Source: Acidobacteriaceae bacterium
GTDB lineage: Bacteria > Acidobacteriota > Terriglobia > Terriglobales > Acidobacteriaceae
Length of the DNA: 47,811 bases
Direction of reading: 5' to 3'
NCBI GenBank assembly: GCA_003142935.1
Contig: PLOG01000072.1
Coordinates: 1-47,811, forward strand
Shown here in pieces: positions 26,490 through 35,478 of this stretch. How positions within the stretch are numbered: position 1 is the first letter of the stretch; each line of letters begins with the position of its first letter. Below the pieces are notes generated by a model. It searched no databases. It saw only the letters and a program-made list of their open reading frames with translations, and had not been told where the DNA came from. The translations under genes and the position numbers were made by a program.

Positions 26490-29400
26490 CTAGAAGCTGA
26501 TCTTTCCGGATAACTGGATGATGCGCGCATTCCCGTTGACGCTCGTAATCTGTCCAAACGTCGAGGGACTCTGGAGGTTACTGCTAAATGAGCCGTAGTT
26601 GGTGTGGTTGAAAAGGTTGAAGAACTCGGACCTGAACTGGAAGTTGACACTCTCCCAGATTGAGAAATTCTTCTGGAGAGAGAAATCGACGTCTTTGTAA
26701 GCCGGCCCCACCAGGTCGTCCCGTTTCCCGTTGCCGAATGTATAGGGCAGAGGCTCGGTAAACGCATAAGTAGAGACGTCCGGTAGCGTGGCACTCGTGT
26801 AAGTGGTCGGCGCAGCCAGCCATTGTTTAAGACCGTTCGCGCCGCCCGCCGACTGTTTATACGGACTCACGAGCCCTCGCTGCGCGGGCTGAAAGCCCCA
26901 ACCGGTATTGGCGATGTCCCCGCCAGCAGACGCCCACGCCGGCAGTCCGGAGTGCATGGAAACGATGCCGGCAGCCTGCCAGCCGCCTAATGTCTCCTGG
27001 ACGAACTTATTCGGCGTCTGCAGGAACATCCTGCCCTGTCCGAACGGCAACTGGTAGACTCCGCTAAATACGAACATCTGCGAAATGTTGTATTCCGACG
27101 GCCCCCAGGACGTCCTCGAATTGTACCAATTGGGCGATGCGTCTCCGCCCTCGGGATCGGACTGGATGTCCATCGACTTCGAATACGTATAGGAGGCAGT
27201 AAAAGTCGCTCCCGAGGCAAAGGGCCGCATCAGCTTGGCCTGCAGCCCATTGTAAGATGTGGGGTCCATGGCTCCGTAAGCGTCAAAGAGTCCGTATTGC
27301 GGGTATTGGGCGCGCGCCTGAACGGGCCCGGGCCCAGCGTACTCCGCTGCATTGCCGGAGTAATCATTAACCCACTGGTGCCGCCCGAGCGAGCCGACAT
27401 AGTCCAGATTCAGCGAGAGATGATCGGCCAGTTGCTGCTGAACGCCCGCGTTGAATTCCATGACGTAGCTGATTGGCGTATTTTGAAGATAGGCCTCGCC
27501 GAACGACGGATTCCCCGTGCTCAACAGCGATGCCTCGGTCGGAAGACTGTTGAGGTAGACCTTTGGCTTTCCGATGTCGAGGTTGGACAGAAGCTGCCCG
27601 TCCCCATTCGGCCAATTCAGGGCGAGGTTCTCATCTCCTTGGGTGAGCTGGTTGTCGTGCTGGTCGATCACGGCAACGGCTACGTGAGCCACGGTGTTTT
27701 GCTCGATCTCGTAGGTGGCCCCAAAGCGCGGCTCCCAGCCGTTCTTTTTGGCAGTGAAGTATCCTTGGCCACCGTTGTAGAGCGTGGGGTTGTTCACAGG
27801 CAGGAACGAGGTGGGGACGGTGAAGGGGGTGCCGACCGCAAACATTTTCCCCGTTGTCGGATCGAAGGTGAGCCCTTGCCTATGGTAGTTGCCGGGGGCG
27901 ATATAGTCCCACCTGGTCCCAAAGGTCAGCACCAGCTTTCTGTTCACCTGCCACTGGTCCTGGCCGTAGAAGCCCCACCAGGGTATCGTAAAGTCGAGGT
28001 TTTTTATTAGGTTGTATGTATAAAATGAGTCGATGATGCCTGCCAGATAGCTCGCGGGGCCGAATCCGGTTACACCGCTTGTTTCTCCATTGACGGAAGT
28101 GCCAGCCTGGTTAGCATTGGCCTGTGCGATCACAACATCTGCAACTTGCCGGAGAGGAAAGAACATTCCTCCGCCGCTGACGGTGTGATGCCCCATGGTT
28201 TTGGAACCATCGACATTGTATTCGTAGAACGTCGAAGGCCCTAGAGGATTGGAAATGTTGGCCACTTCGGTTACGCCATTCCCAATGGTGCCATAGATCG
28301 GCACGTTAGCGCCGAGCCTTGGCACCGACACTAATTGGGTGCCCATGGCTGCGGTCAGCGTTGGATCGTATGTTATTCCACTATCCGCGATGAGGTTCTC
28401 ATAAACATACGCCGCGCGCACATTGAGGATCGTCTTGGGGTTGAAAACGTGCGTGTATCCAAGCTCGATCTCGTCCGCAAAATTAGTGATGATGCTTCCA
28501 GGATATGTGGGGAATGCTCCCGGGCTAACCGCGTGGATATTGTTACGCGCAAGCCTGACAAAGACGGTATTATTGTCGTTCAACCGATGATCGAACCGGG
28601 CCCCAAACTGGTCGCCCCTTCTCGTCGACGTGCCATTGTATTCAAAGTTGGGGAATACACCTGGCGCAACATTCAAGTTCGGAGCCGGGTAAAACGCCTT
28701 GAGGTAAGCCAGGGCCTGTTGGCTGATATAGCTAGTTGGAACCTGACTGCCGGGTGAGCCGCTGGGAGCAGCCGGGAAAGGATCGCGGATGGTCAGCGCG
28801 GAATTCACCGGGTCGGGGCGACTGGTGGTCGCGTCATAGATCTCGTTCGCGTACATCGGCCTTCCCAGGTCGTCGGTGCCAACCGGCGTGGTCCCCACAA
28901 ACTGGGAAAAATTGCCGGCTATTTCGTTCGCAGTTAAAGTGTTTCCGAACTGCACCGAAGCCTGGTTGAACCGGTATCCTTCCCAGTATCCGGAGAAAAA
29001 TGTGCGGTTGCTGATGATCGGTCCGCCCACGAAAAGGCCGTATTGGTTTTGGTGATAAAAGGGCCGAGTGGTGTTGGGATACTGGGTCGCGTCAAAATCG
29101 TTGTTTCGGACAAACTCCCATGCGTCGCCGTGAAAACTGTTGGTGCCGGTTCGAGTCTCCACGTTAATGTTGGAGCCGGAACTCACGGCGAACTGCGCGT
29201 CCGTCATGTGCGCCTGCACGTTAAACTCCTCGGTTGCGTCCGGGGGGGGCGAGATCGCCCAGGCGTTATCGAACAGCTCGTTATTTTCAATGCCATCAAT
29301 GGTGAAGTTGTTCTCTTCGCCCCTCTGCCCATTGGTCGAAGGGCTGATGCCGCCCCCGCCTTCAGGAATTGCGAATGTGTACTGTTGGCCGTTTTCTACG

Positions 29401-29897
29401 GGTGCTGCGCCGGGCGACAGTAACGCCAGTTGCGTGAACTCGCGGCCGTTCAGCGGCAGGTCTACAACCTCCTGATGGTCTACGATCGTACTCAACGTCG
29501 CCGAGGTGGTATTTAGAAGCGGGGGGGCGGTGGTCACTTGAATGGTCTCGTTGTGTGCCGCCACATTGAGCTTGAAATCGAGCGTAACGCTCTGGTTCAC
29601 ATCGAGCTGAGCATTGTTTTGGACGATGGTTGCGAAGCCCTGTCTGGCCGCAGTCACCTTGTACATTCCCGGCGGCAACTGGGGAATAAGCCACACTCCC
29701 AGGTCGTTTGTAACTGCCGTGCGGGTCGCACCTGTCCCAAGATTTACGGCCGTGATTTGCACACCGGGCACAATCGCGCCATTGGGGTCGGTAATCGTTC
29801 CCGTCAGGAGCCCGTTGAGCGTTTGAGCCGAAACTTGCTGCGCCAGAAACCAGCCTGACAACAACAGCATCACCAACCACAAACTCCTCTTGAACAT
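26490..29897 (-). CDS. TonB-dependent receptor with N-terminal carboxypeptidase-regulatory-like domain
   Basis: 1135 residues, outer membrane. Signal peptide (hydrophobic LWLVMLLLSGWFLA, cleavage near VSAQ). A carboxypeptidase-regulatory-like beta-sandwich at about 28-110 (LTGTITDPNGAIVPGVQITA, VWLIPQLPPGMYKVTAARQGF), a plug region (VVDLPLNGREFTQLALLSPGA, NGQRGEENNFTIDGIENN) and a long beta-barrel ending in SGKISF with a C-terminal Phe as expected for outer-membrane barrels. This Oar-like type is greatly expanded in Acidobacteriota and is thought to import plant- or microbe-derived glycans. ATG 29897 is preceded by AGGAGG. Its promoter overlaps a near-perfect palindromic operator of the type found at five other places, so its expression is probably tied to the catabolic operons. 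Confidence 0.9.
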   Translation of the reverse strand: MFKRSLWLVMLLLSGWFLAQQVSAQTLNGLLTGTITDPNGAIVPGVQITAVNLGTGATRTAVTNDLGVWLIPQLPPGMYKVTAARQGFATIVQNNAQLDVNQSVTLDFKLNVAAHNETIQVTTAPPLLNTTSATLSTIVDHQEVVDLPLNGREFTQLALLSPGAAPVENGQQYTFAIPEGGGGISPSTNGQRGEENNFTIDGIENNELFDNAWAISPPPDATEEFNVQAHMTDAQFAVSSGSNINVETRTGTNSFHGDAWEFVRNNDFDATQYPNTTRPFYHQNQYGLFVGGPIISNRTFFSGYWEGYRFNQASVQFGNTLTANEIAGNFSQFVGTTPVGTDDLGRPMYANEIYDATTSRPDPVNSALTIRDPFPAAPSGSPGSQVPTSYISQQALAYLKAFYPAPNLNVAPGVFPNFEYNGTSTRRGDQFGARFDHRLNDNNTVFVRLARNNIHAVSPGAFPTYPGSIITNFADEIELGYTHVFNPKTILNVRAAYVYENLIADSGITYDPTLTAAMGTQLVSVPRLGANVPIYGTIGNGVTEVANISNPLGPSTFYEYNVDGSKTMGHHTVSGGGMFFPLRQVADVVIAQANANQAGTSVNGETSGVTGFGPASYLAGIIDSFYTYNLIKNLDFTIPWWGFYGQDQWQVNRKLVLTFGTRWDYIAPGNYHRQGLTFDPTTGKMFAVGTPFTVPTSFLPVNNPTLYNGGQGYFTAKKNGWEPRFGATYEIEQNTVAHVAVAVIDQHDNQLTQGDENLALNWPNGDGQLLSNLDIGKPKVYLNSLPTEASLLSTGNPSFGEAYLQNTPISYVMEFNAGVQQQLADHLSLNLDYVGSLGRHQWVNDYSGNAAEYAGPGPVQARAQYPQYGLFDAYGAMDPTSYNGLQAKLMRPFASGATFTASYTYSKSMDIQSDPEGGDASPNWYNSRTSWGPSEYNISQMFVFSGVYQLPFGQGRMFLQTPNKFVQETLGGWQAAGIVSMHSGLPAWASAGGDIANTGWGFQPAQRGLVSPYKQSAGGANGLKQWLAAPTTYTSATLPDVSTYAFTEPLPYTFGNGKRDDLVGPAYKDVDFSLQKNFSIWESVNFQFRSEFFNLFNHTNYGSFSSNLQSPSTFGQITSVNGNARIIQLSGKISF

Positions 29898-29960
29898 TTG
29901 GTCCTCCTTCGAAAGACAACTTTCTCTGTGTCGTTACCGCAGCTTTGATGTTGCGGAACC

Positions 29961-30006
29961 CTTATACGCCAACAGCAAGAAATCTGTCAACATCAATGTT
30001 GACAAC
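29961..30006 (-). promoter_or_regulatory. Promoter with palindromic operator for the TonB receptor
   Basis: Read leftward: -35 TTGACA (plus-strand 29985-29990), 18 bases, -10 TATAAG (29961-29966). The -35 is inside the 20-bp dyad TGTCAACATCAATGTTGACA (29985-30004), 9-bp arms around CA. Both halves fit TGTNNACA and start 12 bases apart. A repressor bound here would cover the -35. Confidence 0.75.
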
Positions 30007-30048
30007 TACAGACGAAATCAGATCTGTTAAGCACGCTGAAACAACTTT

Positions 30049-30291
30049 CTAAGGCCAGGATGGTGTCTGTTTGCAGGTCAAAAGCCAAGCTTCTACCCAG
30101 TTGCGGTAACCCTCGGTGCGCCGGCTGAGCACCTCCTTGCTCACCAACGGCAGGCCCAGAACCTGGCGAAAGAAATGCACCACCTGCTCGGGCCGGGACA
30201 GGCCACTGAGGTAACTGTGAATGAACATGCGGTCGAAGCAGTGGTATACAAAGAGCAACAGGCTGCCAAACAGCTTAGTGAACGTCTCCAA
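30049..30291 (-). pseudogene. N-terminal fragment of an unnamed hypothetical protein
   Basis: 80 codons reading FTKLFGSLLLFVYHCFDRMF, LSGLSRPEQVVHFFRQVLGL and SRRTEGYRNWVEAW, then a short unrelated tail and stop. From memory this looks like the start of a longer, often multi-copy protein seen in acidobacterial genomes, cut off after the first 70 residues; I cannot name the family. It starts 5 bases from the 10-bp direct repeat that borders the MITE-like element, so insertion and deletion events may explain its truncated state. Confidence 0.4.
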
Positions 30292-30305
30292 CGGTCGTCT
30301 CCTCT

Positions 30306-30550
30306 TAGGGCAATCGCATTTGAATTTTCATGGCAAGCGAACGTCTCAGGCTGCTGCAACGACTCCATCGAAGCGAGCTTTGTAAAAGGGCATGACTTCA
30401 GTCAGGCCGCAAAACGAACACAAAAAGAAGCCGGGCTTTAGCCCCTGCCATATTTCGAGCCGCCTGGGGTGTCTCTTTCGACCTTTTCCGTGCCTCGCAT
30501 GTAGCTTTTCGCCAAATCCCAACGCAGGTTTTTCAAATGCGATTGCCCTG
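30306..30550. mobile_element. MITE-like element with 18-bp terminal inverted repeats
   Basis: AGGGCAATCGCATTTGAA (30307-30324) and its exact reverse complement (30532-30549) end a segment of about 245 bases. Directly outside, CGTCTCCTCT occurs at both 30296-30305 and 30551-30560, as expected for a 10-base (or slightly shorter) target duplication. The interior has no transposase-sized frame. Non-autonomous transposable element by structure; the parent family is not identified. Confidence 0.8.
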
Positions 30551-30682
30551 CGTCTCCTCTGGTCTCGCCTTGGCAACAAGCGCATGGGACAGACGACCGG
30601 TGGTTTCAAAATCTCAAATGTGTTTGCCTAGGCTTGCTCCGGGAAAACCGCGAATTCATTGCAGAGTATTTTGTGGGGCAGA

Positions 30683-30739
30683 TTGACAAAGAAGGAGTGA
30701 TGCCCGTATTTTATCATTTGTCGACATTTATGTGAACAT
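30683..30739 (+). promoter_or_regulatory. Promoter and two-part operator before the SDR-transketolase operon
   Basis: -35 TTGACA (30683-30688), 18 bases, weak -10 TATTTT (30707-30712). Downstream, TGTCGACA (30719-30726) and TGTGAACA (30731-30738) start 12 bases apart and fall at the expected transcription start, where a repressor would block initiation. An 11-residue frame starts at ATG 30700, but its Shine-Dalgarno sequence is too close, so I do not call a leader peptide. Confidence 0.6.
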
Positions 30740-30740
30740 T

Positions 30741-31514
30741 ATGAAATTGAAGCAACGTATTGCTGTAGTCGTGGGCGGGGGCAAGGGACTGGGCCGAGCC
30801 ATCGCCCAGGCCTTTTTCAACGAGGGCGCAAGCGTCTGCGTCGCCGACATCGATTTGGCGGCGGCAGAGGCTGTCCTGGCGCACTGCGGAGGCACGAGCC
30901 GGGGACTGGCCCTCCATTTGGATGTGAGCCAACCCGAGGCGATCAGGCAACAGTTCGCGGCTGTCGGCCAAAAGTTTGGCCGCCTGGATATCATGGTGAA
31001 TTGCGCGGCAATCTGCCTCGTGGACAGGCTGAATGAGCTTTCTCCCGAACGTTGGGACCGGGTCTTCGCCATCAACGCGCGCGGCGCGTTTTTCTGCATG
31101 CAAGCGGCGGCGGAACAAATGCTGCCAAATAACTTTGGGCGCATCATCACCATCTCAACTCCGGCGGCGAAGATGGCCTTCCCCCTCTTTGCCACTTATG
31201 GAGCAAGCAAAGCCGTGGTGGACAGTCTGACCCAGGCTGCCGCGGTGGCTTGGGCGCCCCACGGCATCACCGTCAACACCATTGTTCCCGGCCGCATGAC
31301 CGGCGGCATGGTCGATGTTTTGGAGCAGGACCTGGCCCGGATTTCAGGTGAATCCGCAGGCGCGCTGGCCGCCGACCGAACCAAAGGCCTGCCGATAGGA
31401 CGGCGGGTCGACGCAGCCGAAGTGGCCGCCGCCGCCGTTTGGCTAGCCTCCGATGAGGCCAATTACGTGACCGCCGAGCGGCTGAACTTCACTGGAGGAA
31501 TGGAATTGCAATGA
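30741..31514 (+). CDS. Short-chain dehydrogenase/reductase, first gene of the transketolase operon
   Basis: 257 residues. SDR motifs: GGGKGLGRA cofactor loop, VADID after strand 2 (NAD-type acidic residue), NCAA for NNAG, ITISTPAA with the catalytic Ser, YGASK with Tyr and Lys, and FTGGMEL at the end. ATG 30741 is used; GTG at 30732 is in frame. Neither has a Shine-Dalgarno sequence, so a very short leader is likely given the promoter position. The stop overlaps the next start by 4 bases (ATGA). Probably oxidises a sugar lactol or sugar-acid hydroxyl as the first step of the pathway. Confidence 0.85.
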   Translation: MKLKQRIAVVVGGGKGLGRAIAQAFFNEGASVCVADIDLAAAEAVLAHCGGTSRGLALHLDVSQPEAIRQQFAAVGQKFGRLDIMVNCAAICLVDRLNELSPERWDRVFAINARGAFFCMQAAAEQMLPNNFGRIITISTPAAKMAFPLFATYGASKAVVDSLTQAAAVAWAPHGITVNTIVPGRMTGGMVDVLEQDLARISGESAGALAADRTKGLPIGRRVDAAEVAAAAVWLASDEANYVTAERLNFTGGMELQ

Positions 31515-32362
31515 ATGCGCAATCGGAGGCAATCTCCTCAGCCACACAGGAAATTCGTCTCAAAGAAACGGCCCGCGCCCTGCGTAGGCATGTGCTCGAG
31601 ATGGCGGAAATCGTCGGCCAGGGCTACGTCGGCCAGGGTCTCGGTATCTCGGACCTGCTGGCGGTGCTGTATTTCCGTGAGATGCGTTATGACCCCAAGA
31701 ATCCCTCCTGGCAAGATCGGGACCGGTTCATACTATCTACCGGTCATTATGCCATCGGGCTGTATGCGGCCCTCGCGGAGGCAGGCATCATCCCTTTGCA
31801 TGAGATCGGCACTTATGGGACCGATGGTTCCCGCCTGGAGATGGCCGCCCCAGAAACCACGCCGGGAGTGGAAATCACGGGGGGATCGCTGGGGCATGGG
31901 TTGCCTCAATCCGTGGGCATGGCTATCGGGTTGAGATATCAGGGAAGACCGTCGCGGATATTCAATCTGCTTTCGGATGGCGAATGCCAAGAGGGAGCTA
32001 CCTGGGAAGCCGCCATGGCCGGCGCCCACTATAAACTGGGCAATCTTTACGCGTTCATAGACTGCAACAATCAACAGGCAGACGGTCCTCCCGCGGCCAT
32101 TATGAACATCGAGCCGCTGGACAAGAAATGGGAGGCCTTCGGCTGGCATACGCAACGCATCGACGGCAACGACGTTGCCGCCATTCTGGGCGCGCTCGCC
32201 GCCGCGCGCAAGGTAGAGGATCGGCCGCACGCCATCGTGCTCGATACCCTGATGGGCAAGGGAGTGGCCACATTCGAACAGCGCGAAAAGAATCATTTTA
32301 TTCGCGTGGGCGCGGAGGAGTGGAGCGTCGCCCGGCAGCAACTGGAGGAAAGAGCGTTATGA
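31511..32362 (+). CDS. Transketolase, N-terminal (TPP-binding) subunit
   Basis: 283 residues, equal to the N-terminal third of a full transketolase. ILSTGHYAIGLYAAL, GSLGHGLPQSVGMAIG and the TPP motif from SDGECQEGATWEA to IDCNNQQADG are intact. Split transketolases are encoded as adjacent N and C subunits that assemble to the normal enzyme. The stop overlaps the start of the C subunit by 4 bases, and the start overlaps the SDR stop by 4, so the three are translationally coupled. Known split transketolases serve special pathways (for example apulose-phosphate or sulfofructose cleavage) as well as pentose metabolism; there is no kinase here to supply a phosphorylated ketose. Confidence 0.92.
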   Translation: MNAQSEAISSATQEIRLKETARALRRHVLEMAEIVGQGYVGQGLGISDLLAVLYFREMRYDPKNPSWQDRDRFILSTGHYAIGLYAALAEAGIIPLHEIGTYGTDGSRLEMAAPETTPGVEITGGSLGHGLPQSVGMAIGLRYQGRPSRIFNLLSDGECQEGATWEAAMAGAHYKLGNLYAFIDCNNQQADGPPAAIMNIEPLDKKWEAFGWHTQRIDGNDVAAILGALAAARKVEDRPHAIVLDTLMGKGVATFEQREKNHFIRVGAEEWSVARQQLEERAL

Positions 32363-33360
32363 ACCCCAAGCTTGCCAAGCTCCCGCCCCGCGGAGTGGCG
32401 GGGAACATTTTGGCTTCCGATACCGGCGCCGCCACGCATATTGCTTCGGCGCCATTTGGCCATGCCCTGGTGCGCGCGGCGGAGAATAATCCGCGCATTG
32501 TCGGCCTCACCGCCGACCTCGGCAAGTACACTGACATCCATCTCTTCGCGGAAAAATTCCCGGAGCGTTTTTTTCAGATGGGCATGGCGGAACAAAGTCT
32601 TATCGGCTGCGCCGCTGGAATGGCGCGAGCCGGCTTGATTCCCTTTGCAACCACCTATTGCGTCTTTGCCACGCGGAGAGCCTACGATTTTATCGCCATT
32701 GGCGTCGCGCTGGGGCGGGCCAACGTGAAGATCATCGCCGGCTTGCCTGGCCTCACTACGGGCTACGGGGGCACGCATCAAGGAATTGAGGATCTGGCCC
32801 TGATGTGCTCCGTTCCCAACCTGACCGTGATCGATCCGTGCGACGCCACGGAAATCGAACAGGCTATCCAGGCGATTGCCGATTATGATGGACCGGTTTA
32901 CATGCGCTTGCTGCGTGGGCAAGTTCCCGTCGTATTGGATCCGGAACACTACCAATTTGAGATTGGCAAAGCCAAGATGTTGACCGAGGGCGGGGATGTC
33001 GCCATCATCAGCACCGGCTTGATGACCGGGCGAGCGCTCGACGCCGCCAAAGCGCTCGATGCCGAGGGTATTCGAGCCAGCGTCCTGCATCTTTCCACGC
33101 TGAAGCCATTCGATCGGGAGACGGTGGAGGCCTTGATCGGCCGCGTGCCAGCGGTGGTAACGGCCGAGAATCATATGCAGCATGGCGGCCTGGCAAGCGC
33201 CGTGGCCGATCTCGCGGTCGACTCCGGTCTGAAGATTCGGCTGAGGCGCGTGGGAATCCCGGATTGCTTCTGCGACAGCGGCTCTCTTCCCTATCTGGTC
33301 GATCGGTATTCCATGGGAGCGACACACATTGCCCAGGCGGCGCGTGAAGCGCTACATTAG
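32359..33360 (+). CDS. Transketolase, C-terminal subunit
   Basis: 333 residues: pyrimidine-binding domain (GHALVRAAENNPRIVGLTADLG, FFQMGMAEQSLIGCAAGMA with the catalytic Glu that activates TPP, TTYCVFATRRAYDF) and the C-terminal transketolase domain (DVAIISTGLMTGRALDA, LKPFDRETVEALI, TAENHMQHGGLASAV). ATG 32359 overlaps the TK-N stop. The unusual N-terminal 40 residues (PPRGVAGNILASDTGAATHIAS) are longer than in many C subunits. Together with TK-N it should transfer a two-carbon unit from a ketose donor to an aldehyde acceptor. Confidence 0.92.
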   Translation: MNPKLAKLPPRGVAGNILASDTGAATHIASAPFGHALVRAAENNPRIVGLTADLGKYTDIHLFAEKFPERFFQMGMAEQSLIGCAAGMARAGLIPFATTYCVFATRRAYDFIAIGVALGRANVKIIAGLPGLTTGYGGTHQGIEDLALMCSVPNLTVIDPCDATEIEQAIQAIADYDGPVYMRLLRGQVPVVLDPEHYQFEIGKAKMLTEGGDVAIISTGLMTGRALDAAKALDAEGIRASVLHLSTLKPFDRETVEALIGRVPAVVTAENHMQHGGLASAVADLAVDSGLKIRLRRVGIPDCFCDSGSLPYLVDRYSMGATHIAQAAREALH

Positions 33361-33378
33361 TTTCCCATTGGAGGTCAT

Positions 33379-34569
33379 ATGAAAATAACGGGCATAGAGA
33401 CGATCCGTTGGAGCGAGCATCCTCAAATACTCTGGGTGCGCATCCATACCGATGACGGAGCTGCGGGCCTGGGAGAAACATACTATCTTCCCTCCGCGGT
33501 CGAGGCGGTGATTCATGATTTTGCCGCCCCTTTGCTGCTCGGCCAGTCAGCTTTCGATCGCGAGCGGCACTGGCAGACGTTGTTTTCCTACGCCAATTTT
33601 TTCGGGTATGCGGGCGCGGAGATGCGCGCCATTTCAGCTCTGGACATCGCCCTATGGGATTTGCTTGGGAAGCACGCGGGATTGCCCGTTTTCGTCCTTC
33701 TCGGCGGCCAGACCCGCGATGTCATTCGCATCTATAACACCTGCGTGGATACGCCGCTGTACGACGATCGGAAGAGCTTTCTGGAGCGGCCTGGAGAACT
33801 CGCGCAATCTCTCCTGGCGCAGGGTATTACAGCGATGAAGGTTTGGCCATGGGATCGCTTCGCTCCCCAGATGGCCAGTAACACAATGACCGGCCCGGCC
33901 GGCTTGTCGGCGGTGGGCCCGGTGGGACACGACCTCACGCTCGAGCAACTCAAGCAGGGCCTATGGATCGTACAGGAGATTCGGCGGGTCGCGGGCGACC
34001 GCATGCAAATCGCGATCGAAGGCCATTCTCGCTGGGACATCAACTGCGCTCTGCAAATTGGCCGCGCGCTGGAGCCCTACGATGTGCTTTGGATGGAGGA
34101 TATGATCCAGCCCGATAGCTCATCGGATCTGGCGCGGCTGGCGCGCGAAACTCGCGTTCCCCAGGCGGTGAGCGAGCGTCTCTTTACCAGTCACGCCTTC
34201 CGGCGTATTCTCGTATCCGATGCCGCCCATATCGTCATGCCCGACGTCATCTGGACCGGAGGTCTCAGCGAAGCGTTGAAGATCGCGGCGCTCGCCGAAA
34301 CCCACCATCTCTCCGTTGCGCCGCACGACTGCACCGGACCGGTCAACGTGATTGCCTGCCTGCACCTCTGCGCCGCCATTCCCAACGCCATGATCATGGA
34401 AACGGTGCGCGGATTTTACGAAGGATATTATCGGGATGTTTTGACGGATCCCATGCCCATTCGCGATGGCCGCGCTCTGCTCGACCAATTTGGACCTGGG
34501 TTAGGCGTGAGCTTGCGGCCGGAGTTTCTGAATCGCTCCGATATCACCCGGCGCATCTCCGGGAAATGA
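33379..34569 (+). CDS. Enolase-superfamily sugar-acid dehydratase (mandelate racemase group)
   Basis: 396 residues. N-terminal capping domain (MKITGIETIRWSEHPQILWVRIHTDDGAAGLGET, DIALWDLLGKHAGLPVFVLLGG) and barrel with ITAMKVWPWD (the KxK position reads K-V-W), metal ligands Glu in IEGHSRW, Glu in WMEDMIQP and Glu in VSERLF, and the base SVAPHDCTGP with His. The pattern resembles galactonate/mannonate/gluconate dehydratase relatives that remove water from an aldonic acid to give a 2-keto-3-deoxy acid. The altered KxK suggests only the His serves as general base. It starts 18 bases after TK-C, inside the same operon. Substrate not assigned. Confidence 0.85.
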   Translation: MKITGIETIRWSEHPQILWVRIHTDDGAAGLGETYYLPSAVEAVIHDFAAPLLLGQSAFDRERHWQTLFSYANFFGYAGAEMRAISALDIALWDLLGKHAGLPVFVLLGGQTRDVIRIYNTCVDTPLYDDRKSFLERPGELAQSLLAQGITAMKVWPWDRFAPQMASNTMTGPAGLSAVGPVGHDLTLEQLKQGLWIVQEIRRVAGDRMQIAIEGHSRWDINCALQIGRALEPYDVLWMEDMIQPDSSSDLARLARETRVPQAVSERLFTSHAFRRILVSDAAHIVMPDVIWTGGLSEALKIAALAETHHLSVAPHDCTGPVNVIACLHLCAAIPNAMIMETVRGFYEGYYRDVLTDPMPIRDGRALLDQFGPGLGVSLRPEFLNRSDITRRISGK

Positions 34570-34581
34570 GGATTGTAACCT

Positions 34582-35385
34582 ATGGCAACTTTAGCCCAAC
34601 GCATAGCAGCGCGCAGCGTGACGCCCGGTCATTTGAGCGCCTGGTGGCTCGGCGGCGCCGGATTCATCTTCAAGGCCGCCAGTGGACGCGAGGTCTGGAT
34701 CGATCCCTACCTCTCCGATGCCGCCTACGACCTCTTCGGCCTCAAGCGCGCCTTCGCCGCGCCGATTGCCGTGGGGGAGGCGAATCCCGATCTCGTCATC
34801 GTTACCCACTGGCATGAAGATCATCTCGATCTGGGTTCAATTCCGGCGCTGGCCAAGGCTCGTCCAAACGCGAAATTCCTCATGCCGCCGAGCGCCATGG
34901 CGCGTACGCTGAGCTGGGGCGTCTCGCGCGCCCAAATCATTCCGTTGTCGCACGGGCAAACCGTGAGTCTGGGTGACACGGCTGTCACTTCGGTTCCGGC
35001 GAGGCACGTAGTGGAAATAGCGGGCTGGGAGGTTCCGGATGCAATGGGCATCATCCTGGAGATGGACGGCATCCGCATCTATCACACGGGAGATACCGAA
35101 TACGACAACCGGCTGCGGAGGCTCAAGAACCAGCCGCTCGCCTTTGCCACTTTTTGCATCAACGGCTCAGGCGGCAATATGAACGCCCACGAAGCGGCGC
35201 TGCTGGCCTGGCAGCTCGACGTCAAGATTGCAGCGCCCCATCATCACTATCTCTGGGATAAGGAGACTGTCGATCCGGAAGAGACCCTGGATGCGAAACT
35301 CTTCGAGCGGACCTATCGCAATTTGGGAGGAAAGGCCGCGGTAATATTGCCCCAGATTGGCGTCGAAATCGACATCCCGCTATAG
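34582..35385 (+). CDS. UlaG-like metallo-beta-lactamase-fold hydrolase
   Basis: 267 residues. The THWHEDHLD motif gives metal ligands H76, H78, D80 and H81; further ligands come from PARHVVE, the HTGDTEYD turn with Asp and the APHHHYLW His cluster near the end. This is the layout of UlaG (L-ascorbate-6-phosphate lactonase) and related cytosolic lactonases rather than true beta-lactamases. Being last in an SDR-transketolase-dehydratase operon, the natural role is opening a sugar lactone made by the SDR. It converges with the gntR gene 94 bases downstream. Confidence 0.82.
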   Translation: MATLAQRIAARSVTPGHLSAWWLGGAGFIFKAASGREVWIDPYLSDAAYDLFGLKRAFAAPIAVGEANPDLVIVTHWHEDHLDLGSIPALAKARPNAKFLMPPSAMARTLSWGVSRAQIIPLSHGQTVSLGDTAVTSVPARHVVEIAGWEVPDAMGIILEMDGIRIYHTGDTEYDNRLRRLKNQPLAFATFCINGSGGNMNAHEAALLAWQLDVKIAAPHHHYLWDKETVDPEETLDAKLFERTYRNLGGKAAVILPQIGVEIDIPL

Positions 35386-35478
35386 TCCTGCAGCCTCGCA
35401 TTTTGCGCCGCCGGGGAAGCACCGTTGGATAACTTGCCGCGGCGCGAGGTTCTATTTCGCTTTGCGAGATTCAAGTCT

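Noticed and set aside
30700-30735. Eleven-residue leader peptide before the SDR
   Set aside because: The AGGAG lies only two bases before the ATG and the region is better explained as promoter plus operator.
32293-33327. 344-codon minus-strand frame
   Set aside because: Antisense to the transketolase C subunit; long only because of high GC content.
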